From Anaeramoeba ignava (Eukaryota > Metamonada > Anaeramoebidae): 64,000 nt of DNA. Below, piece by piece: positions 46,370 to 58,326 of this stretch. The notes beneath the pieces were generated by a model. The model made no database searches. It saw only the letters and a program-made list of their open reading frames with translations, and was not told where the DNA came from. A program made the position numbers and the translations under genes. The stretch is from NCBI GenBank assembly GCA_028826165.1, contig JAPDFW010000056.1, positions 330,001 through 394,000 on the forward strand, read 5' to 3'. Every line of letters begins with the position of its first letter. The stretch's first letter is position 1.

Positions 46370-49300
46370 ATGAAACTTGATAAAAATAATTTAATTTATG
46401 GTGCTGTTGGAGCATTAGCAGTTTCATTAATATTAGGAAGAGTAAGAAATAAGATATTTTTTAATAAAAACCAAAAAAAAAAAATTGAAAGAGATGACTC
46501 AACAAAATAAATTTGGAAAAATAAATGAAAAATAAATGAAAAATAAATGAAAAATAAATGAAAAATAAATGAAAAATAATGGAAAAATAATTGAAAAATA
46601 AATGAAAAATAATTTAAAAATAATTGAAAAATAAATGAAAAATAAATGAAAAATAATGGAAAAATAATTGAAAAATAATTAAAAATAATTGAAAAATAAT
46701 TAAAAAATAAATGAAAAATAATTGAAAAATAATTGAAAAATAATTGAAAAATAAATGAAAAATAAATGAAAAATAATTGAAAAATAATTGAAAAATAATT
46801 GAAAAATAATTGAAAAATAATTGAAAAATAATTGAAAAATAATTGAAAAATAATTGAAAAATAATTGAAAAATAATTGAAAAATAATTGAAAAATAAATG
46901 AAAAATAATGGAAAAATAATTGAAAAATAAATGAAAAATAATTGAAAAATAATTGAAAAATAATTGAAAAATAATTGAAAAATAATTGAAAAATAATTGA
47001 AAAATAATTGAAAAATAAATGAAAAATAAATGAAAAATAATTAAAAAATAATTGAAAAATAAATGAAAAATAATTGAAAAATAAATGAAAAATAAATGAA
47101 AAATAATTTAAAAATAATTGAAAAATAATTGAAAAATAATTGAAAAATAATTGAAAAATAATTGAAAAATAATTGAAAAATAATTGAAAAATAAATTCGA
47201 CAAATTTTTACATTTTTCTTTTTATTTTAAAAAGCTTCCAAATATTAGCTTTCAATTTAAATTAATTATGATGATAATTGGCGGTATTGCTGCTGTTTTA
47301 GCAAGTACTCATTTTATAAAAGAAAAAGAAGAAGAAAAAGAAGAAGATAAAAAAGAAGATAAAAAGAAAAAAGAAGAAAAAGAAGAAAAAGAAGAAAAAA
47401 AAGAAACAATTACCCATAAAATTGGTTTTATTGGAAGGTTTTAATTGAAAAATTTTTGCTTTTTTTTAATTTATAAAAAAAAATATCAAAAATTTTTCAT
47501 TTCAAATAATTCATTAGTGGTAATATGGCTGAAGCAATTGCTAGAGGAATTGTTAATGCTGGTCTTGTTAAACCTGAACAAATTATGGGATCTGATCCAA
47601 TTGAAGTTAGAAGAGAACTTTTCAAAAGCTTTGGAATGAAAACAACTGAAGATAATGAATTAGTTGTTGAATATGCTGATATTATTATTCTTGCAACAAA
47701 ACCACAAGTTGCACAAGACATGTTACAACATTTGAAAAACAAAAATTTAGCTGGAGAGAAAGTAATGAATATTCAATTTATATTTAATTCAAAATTGTTT
47801 TAATATTTAATTAATATTAATTCAAAATTGTTTTAATATTTAATTAATATTAATTCAAAATTGTTTTAATATTTAATTCAAAATTATTTTAATATTTAAT
47901 TTATATTTAATTCAAAATTATTCTAATATTTAATTCAAAATTATTTTAATATTTAAATTAATATTTAATTCAAAATTGTTTTAATATTTAATTCAAAATT
48001 GTTTAAATATTTAATTCAAAATTATTTTAATATTTATTTTAATATTTAATTCAAAATTATTTTAATATTTAATTAATATTAATTTAAAATTGTTTTAATA
48101 TTTAATTCAAAAATTGTTTTAATATTTAATTTAATATTTAATTCAAAAATTATTTTAATATTTAATTCAAAATTGTTTTAATATTTAATTCAAAATTATT
48201 TTTAATATTTATTTCAATATTTAATTCAAAATTATTTTAATATTTAATTCAAAATTATTTTTAATATTTAATTCAAAAATTGTTTTAAAATTTAATTCAA
48301 AATTATTTTAATATTTAATTTAATATTTAATTTAATATTTATTTCAATATTTATTTTAATATTTAATTCAAAAATTATTTTAATATTTATTTTTAATATT
48401 TAATTCAAAATTATTTTAATATTTAAATTCAAAATTGTTTTAATATTTAATTTAATATTTAATTCAAAAATTATTTTAATATTTAATTTAAAATTATTTT
48501 AATATTTAATTCAAAATTATTTTAATATTTAATTTAATATTAAATTAATATTAATTTAAAATTATTTTAATATTAATTCAAAATTGTTTTAATATTTAAT
48601 TCAAAATTATTTTTAATATTTAAATTCAAAATTGTTTTAATATTTAATTCAAAATTGTTTTAATATTTAATTCAAAATTATTTTAATATTTAATTTAATA
48701 TTTAATTCAAAATTGTTTAAATATTTAATTCAAAATTGTTTTTAATATTTAATTTAATATTATTTTAATATTTAATTCAAAAATTGTTTTAATATTAAAT
48801 CCAAAATTGTTTTAAAATTATTTTAATATTTAATTCAAAATTATTTTAATATTTAATTTAATATTTAATTCAAAATTGTTTTAATATTTAATTCAAAATT
48901 ATTTTAATATTTAATTTAATATTTAATTCAAAATTATTTTAATATTTAATTTAATATTATTTTAATATTTAATTCAAAAATTGTTTAAATATTAAATTCA
49001 AAATTGTTTAAATATTTAATTCAAAATTATTTTAATATTTAATTTAATATTAAATTAATATTAATTTAATATTTATTTTAATATTTAATTCAAAAATTGT
49101 TTTTAATATTTAATTCAAAATTATTTTAATATTATTTTAATATTAATTTTTATATTTAATTCAAAATTGTTTTAATAATTATTTTAATATTTAATTCAAA
49201 ATTATTTTAAAAATTATTTTTAATATTTAATTCAAAATTGTTTTAATATTTAATTCAAAATTGTTTTAATATTTAATTCAAAATTATTTTTAATATTTAA

Positions 49301-52300
49301 TTTAATATTTAATTCAAAATTATTTTAATATTTAATTTAAAATTGTTTTTAATATTAAATTCAAAATTGTTTTAATATTTAATTAATATTAATTCAAAAT
49401 TGTTTTAATATTTAATTCAAAATTATTTTAATATTTAATTAATATTTAATTCAAAATTATTTTAATATTTAATTTAATATTATTTTAATATTTAATTCAA
49501 AATTGTTTTAATATTTAATTCAAAATTGTTTAAATATTTAATTCAATATTTAATTCAAAATTATTTTAATACTATCATGTTCCTCGATAAGAGATTTAAC
49601 GGAAAATTCTTTTTTTTAAACATTTATTTCAACATAAATTTCAATTCTATTTGCAAAAATATCGAGTACTTGAGAATAGAATATTTCTTTTTCTTACCTA
49701 AGTTTAAATCATCATTATTTATTTTTTTAATTTGGCAAATTTTCCAAAATTTTTAACCAAAAAATTTGTTCCTCGATATGAGACTTTTAAATAAATTCTT
49801 ATTGGAGATCAACAAAAAAAGAATTTTTCGTCGATCCCGTTTTTTCAAGTTTTGTTTTTTTTTCCACAAAAACAATTAATCATATCATAATTGGATCTTT
49901 TGGTTCTTTCCCAAATCCTAAATGAAAACAGAATATCGGATAAAAATTTTTTTTAATTTTTTTGCTTTTTTTAATAAAATTTTTCTTTTATTTAAATACC
50001 AAGAAAAAAATGATTTTCAAATTTATTCAAATCTCAAACTCTTTATTTCCTAATCTTAATTAATTTTGGAGAGAAATCACTTTTTTGTTTTATTCTTAAC
50101 AAATTCCATATTTTTTCTGGAATTTTGATTATTTCATTTAATTCCATTTAATTTCATTTAATTTCATTTAATTCCATTTAATTCCATTTAATTTCATTTA
50201 ATTCCATTTAATTTCATTTAATTTCATTTAATTTCATTTAATTCCATTTAATTTCATTTAATTCCATTTAATTTCATTTAATTTCATTTAATTTCATTTA
50301 ATTTCATTTAATTTCATTTAATTTCATTTAATTTCATTTAATTTCATTTAATTTCATTTAATTTCATTTAATCTCATTTAATTTCATTTAATTTCATTTA
50401 ATTTCATTTAATTTCATTTAATTTCATTTAATTTCATTTAATTTCATTTAATTCCATTTAATTTCATTTAATTTCATTTAATTTCATTTAATTTCATTTA
50501 ATTTCATTTTAATTTCATTTAATTTCATTTAATTTCATTTAATTTCATTTAATTTCATTTCATTTAATTTCATTTAATTTCATTTAATTTCATTTAATTT
50601 CATTTAATTTCATTTAATTTCATTTAATTTCATTTAATTTCATTTAATTTCATTTAATTTCATTTAATTTCATTTAATTTCATTTAATTTCATTTAATTT
50701 CATTTAATTTCATTTAATTTCATTTAATCTCATTTAATTTCATTTAATCATTTAATTTCATTTAATTTCATTTAATCTCATTTAATTTCATTTAATCTCA
50801 TTTAATTTCATTTAATTTCATTTAATTTCATTTAATTTCATTTAATTTCATTTAATTTTCATTTAATTTCATTTAATTTCATTTAATTTCATTTAATTTC
50901 ATTTAATCTCATTTAATTTCATTTAATCTCATTTAATCTCATTTAATCTCATTTAATTTCATTTAATTTCATTTAATTTCATTTAATTTCATTTAATTTC
51001 ATTTAATTTCATTTAATTTCATTTAATCTCATTTAATTTCATTTAATTTCATTTAATTTCATTTAATTTCATTTAATTTCATTTAATTTCATTTAATCTC
51101 ATTTAATTTCATTTAATTTCATTTAATTTCATTTAATTTCATTTAATCTCATTTAATCTCATTTAATCTCATTTAATCTCATTTAATCTCATTTAATTTC
51201 ATTTAATTCCATTTAATTTCATTTAATTTCATTTAATCTATTATCAATGAATTTTTTGATTTTGGATTTTTTTTTCATTCTTTGACTTTTAAAGAGAAAA
51301 TGAACTGATTTCCTTAAATCTCTTCTTTTTCCTTGAATTTTTTTGTTTCAAAATATTTTTCTCCTTTCCAAAATTTTTAGAAATTTAGAAAAAAAAAAAG
51401 GGGAAAGTCTCTTATCGAGGAAAAGGCGAAAAATCAAGGTTTAATCATCTTTTTACATTTATACGAAATATGGAATTGCAATAAATTTTTCTCTTTCTCC
51501 TTCAAACTTACTTATATATTATTCTTCCTCATTTTAACATCACTTACGAAAGAAAAAAAGCCAAAATCTCTTATTGAGGAACAAAAAAAATTCTCTTCTA
51601 AAAAAGTGTCCCTCATAAAAACAAATAAAATGAAATAAAGAAGAATTAGTTGAAAGTAAAAAAATAAAAATAAAAATGAGATTTAAGATTATAAATATGC
51701 AGTTTGTTTATTATTTTATTATTTATTGATTTCATCTGAATTTTTCAAAGTCTCATATTGAGGAAAATCTCTTATCGAGGAACATGATAGTATTTATTTT
51801 AATATTTAATTCAAAATTATTTTAATATTTAATTCAAAATTATTTTAATATTTAATTTAATATTTAATTCAAAATTTAATTCAAAATTGTTTTAATATTT
51901 AATTCAAAATTATTTTAATAATAAAAATTAAGATCGTTGTATCAATTATGGCAGGAAAAACTATTCCATGGATCAAAGAAAACCTTGGAGAAAAATCCAA
52001 AGTTATCAGAATCATGCCAAACACACCATTGATGGTAGGATGGGGATCAAGTGGAATAGTAGGATGCAAAGGATGCACAGGAAACGACATCGACTTGATA
52101 GTAAAAATATTCAAGTCAGTTTCACATGTTGAAGTTTTTGAAGATGAATCAAAATTGGACGTTGTGACAGGACTTTCGGGCTCAGGTCCAGCATACATTT
52201 TCCGATTAATCGAGGCAATGACACAAGGAGGAATCGAAGGAGGACTCAAGGAAGAAGATGCACTTGAACTCGCTATTCAAACAATTATTGGTGCAGGAAA

Positions 52301-52481
52301 ACTCGCTAAAGATAGACTTAAGGATAACATCCTTCCTGATAAACTTAGAGTAATGGTCACAAGTCCTCACGGAACAACAGAAGCTGGTCTCAACTATATG
52401 AACGAAAATGGATTTATGGAAGCTGTTTCTGGTGCTGTTAAAAAGGCAACAGAAAGATCTGTTGAACTTGGAAAGAACTAA
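46370..52481 (+). CDS. PYCR: Pyrroline-5-carboxylate reductase with N-terminal membrane anchor
   Basis: Exons 46370-46441, 47235-47437, 47518-47761 and 51933-52481 give 355 residues; phases agree. The NAD(P)-binding Rossmann start is KIGFIG-SGNMAEAIARG, split by intron 2. RIMPNTP, GLSGSGPAYIF--IEA and VTSPHGTTEAGL are the family's active-site and signature blocks. The enzyme makes proline from P5C. Unusual: residues 1-50 contain two hydrophobic stretches (LIYGAVGALAVSLILG and a second starting LIMMIIGGIAAVLAS) followed by a ~30-residue Lys/Glu linker. If exon 1 is correct, the enzyme is membrane tethered, perhaps to a mitochondrion-related organelle. An alternative is a separate 46-residue membrane peptide at 46370-46510 with the reductase starting at 47268. 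Confidence 0.88.
46442..47234 (+). repeat. P5CR intron 1: 11-bp GAAAAATAATT satellite
   Basis: A 793-nt intron from AGA|GTAAGAAAT to TTTAAAAAG|CTTCC. It holds about 60 copies of an 11-mer, GAAAAATAATT or GAAAAATAAAT. One strand is strongly A-rich. Confidence 0.88.
49572..51790. mobile_element. Tc1/mariner-type MITE with TA target duplication
   Basis: The ends are perfect inverted copies of CTATCATGTTCCTCGATAAG plus GAGATTT, about 26-27 bases, flanked by TA on each side (49570-49571 and 51791-51792). Related internal copies occur as a direct repeat at about 49766-49788 and, inverted, at 51404-51422, 51563-51582 and 51748-51765, so transposase-binding-like sites cluster at both ends. I see no transposase ORF; the two unique arms (49600-50130 and 51240-51720) are non-coding. 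The core is a 10-bp satellite. It lies in intron 3 of the reductase. TA duplication and terminal repeats indicate the Tc1/mariner superfamily; the name is otherwise unknown to me. Confidence 0.88.
50131..51238. repeat. 10-bp ATTTAATTTC satellite inside the MITE
   Basis: About 110 copies of ATTTCATTTA/ATTTAATTTC, with TTCC or CTC variants and very few indels. It is confined to the element and does not match the host intron monomer, so it arose or travelled with the element. Confidence 0.92.
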
Positions 52482-52743
52482 AACTAAAAAAAAAGAAAGC
52501 AAAAAAAATTTTTTCCGTTTTTTTTTTTCGAATTTTTTCTTTTTCTTTTTCTCTTTCTCAATCAAAAAATCCTTTTTACGAAATTGATTTCTTCCTTTTT
52601 TTTTTAGTCAATTTCTTTCAAACAAAATTTAATAAAAAAAAAATTTAAAGATAATTTTCTAAATTCATTTTTTTTCTTTTTTCTTTTTGAAATTATTTTC
52701 TTTTTGAAATTATTTTTCTTTGCGATTGATTGTTTAAACTCAA
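52482..52743 (+). other. Intergenic T- and A-rich spacer
   Basis: This 262-base gap holds mixed T-runs with TTCTTTTTCTTTTTC and a duplicated CTTTTTGAAATTATTTT block near 52684-52712. No gene or clear motif beyond that. Confidence 0.6.
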
Positions 52744-54930
52744 ATGCAATATATTGAAGAAATAAAAAACGAACCAGAACCAGAACAACAATTGCAAGCA
52801 CTTCGGCGAATCAAAAACTATGTTATTGGAAACAAAATCCACAAAAAGCAAATGATGGAAAATGGAATAGTGAAAATATTAGTTGAAATAATAAAGAAGA
52901 ACGAAGACGAAAGAAGGGTAACAGAAGCAGCAACGATACTCGGGAGCTTTGCATGCAGCACAACACGCGCGGAGGTTGAGGGACTTATTAAGGAGAGAGC
53001 GGATATAGGGCTTTGGGAGCTTGTACTGAAAAGCAAAAACGAAAAAGTCCAAGAGTCAGCGCTGCGTTCGCTGAAGATCATGTACCAATCAGCAGAACCG
53101 CCAGAGCATAATGTGTATTCTGAGGAGAATGCGGCGGTTGTTGAGACCCTTATCAAGATGCTGAGCTCAGAGCGGATCAAAACACGCGAACTTGCAGCAT
53201 TTTTGGTTGCCCGGTCTTGCCGGACAGATTCACAAAAGGCGGTTTTTATCTCAAAAGGAGGCGTTAACGGACTTCTTTCCATCCTTAACGAGCGGGCGAT
53301 ATCCGCGTCCAAATCCCACGAGGCTGCACTGGATGCACTTGCATCACTTCTTCATGAAAATGCGGATTGTGCGCGGATTGTTGCCGCCAAAACACCACAT
53401 ATTGTGGCGATGGCCTTTTCATTTATGAAAGATTCGAGCAATGTGTTCAAGCTGATCTCGTCGAAAATTCTGACGAGCTTGCTCAAGGCAGACTCGATCT
53501 CCAACGAGAAAGACCGTGCAAAAGTCGAGACACGATTACTGCCAATTCTAGTTAAACTTCTTGATGACAGCGACGTTGTTCTCCGCTCAGAAGTTCCCAG
53601 AGCCATCGCAGCTTTCTCTCAGCACAGCGATAAGGCGCGCAAGGACATCGCGGAATCCAACGCCATTGATAAGCTCGTTAAAATCTTCAGCGACATGCTT
53701 TCCAAGCCTGACGAATTCGTCGAAATTCCACAAGACACCCCGCCTGTCCTCACAAACACAGGCGCACAAATCATCTCCAGCTTCCTTTTTTCCGTTCAAA
53801 TCTTCTCAGAGAACTCAGATGATCTCCGTCGCAAAATTTCAGACGCGAAAATTCTCTTGAAAATCGCCCCCTTTTTGCGCGCAAATATCCCAGATATCGC
53901 CCTTAATACCGCTAAAATTATCCGAAATCTCACCCGCTCAACTAAGCAATTCGATCCTGCGCTTTCTGACGATTTTCTCCTCGACTTACTTTTCGCCGTC
54001 TTCAGACAATCACACTCAAATACCAAGGAAATAATATGCATCATTTTTTGCAACATGTCTCTTCTTTCTTTAGATTTCAAAAACAAGCTTTTTGAAAAGG
54101 ATCTTCTTCAAGATCTCTCAAGTCTTATTGATTCCCCCGTTGCTGAACTCCGTTTAAATGCCTTCTGGGCTTTGAAAAATATGCTTTATCGCGCTTCTTC
54201 CCAGATCAAGCAAAAATTTCTTGCTCAAATTCCCTTTAAAAAGCTTTTTTCCTTTCTTTCCTCTTCAGAAACCCAAATAAGAGAGCAAGTTTTTGGTATT
54301 TTGAGAAATTTTGCAAGCGGAAAAGTTGATGATGTTCAAATGATACTTCCTGTTCAAGAAGATCTTGTTGTTTTTATTGAGAAAGAGCTTATTTTTTTTA
54401 TGGATTCTACTTTAAATACAAATTCACAAGAAAAATCAAATGAAATGAAAATTGAAATTCCAAATGAAAATTCAAATCAAATTTCAAATGAAAATTCAAT
54501 TCAAATTTCAAATGAAAATTCAAATCAAATTCAAACAGATTCAAAAATGATTCTCGAAAAAGAAAAAACCCTCAAAACAACAAACCCTCAAAATCATAAA
54601 AATTTGGCTTTAAATACAATCTATTTAATTTCAAATTTATCAACTGGAAATGAACAGCAAAAAATTTTACTTCTAAAGAAAAATATCATCGATACTTTAA
54701 ATAAATTACTTTTCTTTCCTGATGATGAAATACAAAAAGGTGTTATTTGGTGTTTTATTAATTTATCATGGAATTGTCCAGATCAAGAAATGACTAAAAA
54801 AAGGATAAATGAACTCAAATCTTTTGGAATTGTTCCAAATTTACAAAAAATTGTCAGTTCTCATAAAAAAACAGAAATTCAAGATTTAGCAAAAAAAGCA
54901 ATTAACAAAATTGAAATCAAATTGAAATGA
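52744..54930 (+). CDS. ARMC8: ARMC8/Gid5, armadillo scaffold of the GID/CTLH ubiquitin ligase
   Basis: A 728-residue intronless protein built of armadillo repeats end to end. Matches to animal ARMC8 include the N-terminal KNYVIGNKIHKKQ--ENGIV, an ILGSFA repeat core, LRLNAFWALKNM in the middle and the final W-CINLSWNCPD/FGIVP-LQKIVSS block. An Asn-Ser-Gln low-complexity insert with two NENSNQIS-type repeats sits at residues about 565-600. ARMC8/Gid5 links the substrate receptor to the catalytic RING module. Codon use is GC-rich from 52920 to 54050 and drops to AT-rich afterwards, without any break in the armadillo pattern. Confidence 0.9.
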   Translation: MQYIEEIKNEPEPEQQLQALRRIKNYVIGNKIHKKQMMENGIVKILVEIIKKNEDERRVTEAATILGSFACSTTRAEVEGLIKERADIGLWELVLKSKNEKVQESALRSLKIMYQSAEPPEHNVYSEENAAVVETLIKMLSSERIKTRELAAFLVARSCRTDSQKAVFISKGGVNGLLSILNERAISASKSHEAALDALASLLHENADCARIVAAKTPHIVAMAFSFMKDSSNVFKLISSKILTSLLKADSISNEKDRAKVETRLLPILVKLLDDSDVVLRSEVPRAIAAFSQHSDKARKDIAESNAIDKLVKIFSDMLSKPDEFVEIPQDTPPVLTNTGAQIISSFLFSVQIFSENSDDLRRKISDAKILLKIAPFLRANIPDIALNTAKIIRNLTRSTKQFDPALSDDFLLDLLFAVFRQSHSNTKEIICIIFCNMSLLSLDFKNKLFEKDLLQDLSSLIDSPVAELRLNAFWALKNMLYRASSQIKQKFLAQIPFKKLFSFLSSSETQIREQVFGILRNFASGKVDDVQMILPVQEDLVVFIEKELIFFMDSTLNTNSQEKSNEMKIEIPNENSNQISNENSIQISNENSNQIQTDSKMILEKEKTLKTTNPQNHKNLALNTIYLISNLSTGNEQQKILLLKKNIIDTLNKLLFFPDDEIQKGVIWCFINLSWNCPDQEMTKKRINELKSFGIVPNLQKIVSSHKKTEIQDLAKKAINKIEIKLK

Positions 54931-55082
54931 TTTTATAATAATAATTTTTTAAAAAGAAAAAAGAAACATTAATTTAAAAAGAATAAGAATAAGAAACTAA
55001 AGAATAAAAATAATAATAAAAAAACAAATTTTTCATTTCCATTTTTCATTTTTATTCTTTTTATTTTTATTCTTTTTATAAA
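54931..55082 (+). promoter_or_regulatory. Spacer with CATTTTT motif before the QYYQQPP gene
   Basis: A 152-base gap, A-rich then T-rich. TTTTTCATTTCCATTTTTCA at 55028-55047 and a TTTTTATTC duplication lie just upstream of the ATG. Confidence 0.4.
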
Positions 55083-55532
55083 ATGAGTGAAAAACAACTT
55101 TATCCAAATTTACCAAACCAACAACCTCCTCAACAACAACAACAACAACAATATTATCAACAACAACCTCCTCCACAACAATATTATCAACAACCTCCTC
55201 CACAATATTATCAACAACAACCTCCTCAACAATATTATCAACAACCTCCTCCTCAACAATATTATCAACAACCTCCTCAACAACAATATTATCAACAACA
55301 ACCTCAACAACAATATTATCAACAACCTCCTCCTCAACAATATTATCAACAACAACCTCCTCTTCAAAAAAATATCAAAGTGGAAAAGAAGAAAAAAAGT
55401 AAAGGTCTTATGGGTCATTTGAATAAAGCAGCAAAAAAGATTAATAAATCAACTAACAAAGTAGTTAAAACAATCGACAAAGAACTAACAAATGCTGGAA
55501 AAGGAGTTTCTAAAGAATTAAAAAAAATTTAA
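55083..55532 (+). CDS. Q/Y/P-rich repeat protein with basic amphipathic tail
   Basis: A 149-residue intronless protein of no recognised family. Residues 10-95 are about nine copies of QQYYQQPPP-type units, encoded by CAACAATATTATCAACAACC steps; such aromatic-Gln repeats favour phase separation or adhesion. Residues 96-149 are Lys-rich and helix-prone, with MGHLNKAAKKINK and a repeated KKINKSTNKVVKTIDK pattern that could lie on a membrane. The arrangement recalls annexin/synexin-like or lipid-binding repeat proteins, but this is not evidence of homology. Start chosen as the first ATG, which follows a CATTTTT run. Confidence 0.7.
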   Translation: MSEKQLYPNLPNQQPPQQQQQQQYYQQQPPPQQYYQQPPPQYYQQQPPQQYYQQPPPQQYYQQPPQQQYYQQQPQQQYYQQPPPQQYYQQQPPLQKNIKVEKKKKSKGLMGHLNKAAKKINKSTNKVVKTIDKELTNAGKGVSKELKKI

Positions 55533-55793
55533 ACCCATTTTCTTTCACTTTTTTTTTTCCTCAATTCAATTCAATTTAAAAAAAATTTTTTTTTCTTTCA
55601 AAACAAAAGAAAATTAAAGAAAAATTAAAGGTTCATTTTAGTTTTGATGGAAATAATAATAATAATAATATTATTATGAACCAAAAGAATAATTGGTAAT
55701 GAATACAAAAACAAAACAAAACAAAAAAAAAAAAAACAAAATAAATTTTGATGAAATAAAAATTTTGTGTTGGTTTTTTCCAACAAAAAGATT
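55533..55793. other. Convergent spacer between QYYQQPP gene and Rab5
   Basis: A 261-base region with no gene. It contains an AATAATAAT run near 55650-55675 and a poly-A/CAAAA block at 55711-55740. Confidence 0.6.
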
Positions 55794-58133
<2,340 letters not shown>

Positions 58134-58326
58134 AAAGAAAAATAAAATTAAAAAAAAAGAAAAAATGAAAAATGAAAAATGAAAAATGAAAAAAAAAAAT
58201 GGAAAAAAAATTTTTTAATTAATTTTTAAATAAATAAAAAAACAAAAGATGACTAAAAAGAAAATAAAAATTAATAATTTAATTTAATTTAATTTAATTT
58301 CATTTTTTCTTTTTTCATTTTTTTTA
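58134..58326. promoter_or_regulatory. Divergent promoter between Rab5 and the M18 peptidase
   Basis: A 193-base region. On the minus strand 58161-58190 reads as four TTTTTCA steps ending about 30 bases before the Rab5 ATG. On the plus strand 58298-58318 has TTTCATTTTTTC and TTTTTTCATTTTTT just before the peptidase ATG. Each gene thus has its own oriented motif. Confidence 0.5.

Larger units (their letters stand above)
47762..51932 (+). repeat. P5CR intron 3 (4.2 kb): TTTAATTCAAAATTATTTTAATA satellite, split by a MITE
   Basis: The intron runs from AAA|GTAATGAAT to AAAATTAAG|ATCGTT. Satellite of a ~23-bp unit (AATATTTAATTCAAAATT followed by ATTTT or GTTTT), with many shortened units, occupies 47780-49570 and resumes at 51793-51920. 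The same monomer on both sides shows that the intervening element inserted into an existing satellite. This is the longest intron in the window. Confidence 0.9.

Noticed and set aside
46370-46510. Stand-alone 46-residue membrane peptide
   Set aside because: Kept only as an alternative; the GTAAGAAAT donor and the in-phase acceptor at 47234 favour its being exon 1 of the reductase.
49526-49756. Short ORF in the left arm of the MITE as a transposase remnant
   Set aside because: It starts in flanking satellite, crosses the terminal repeat and shows no DDE-type motif.
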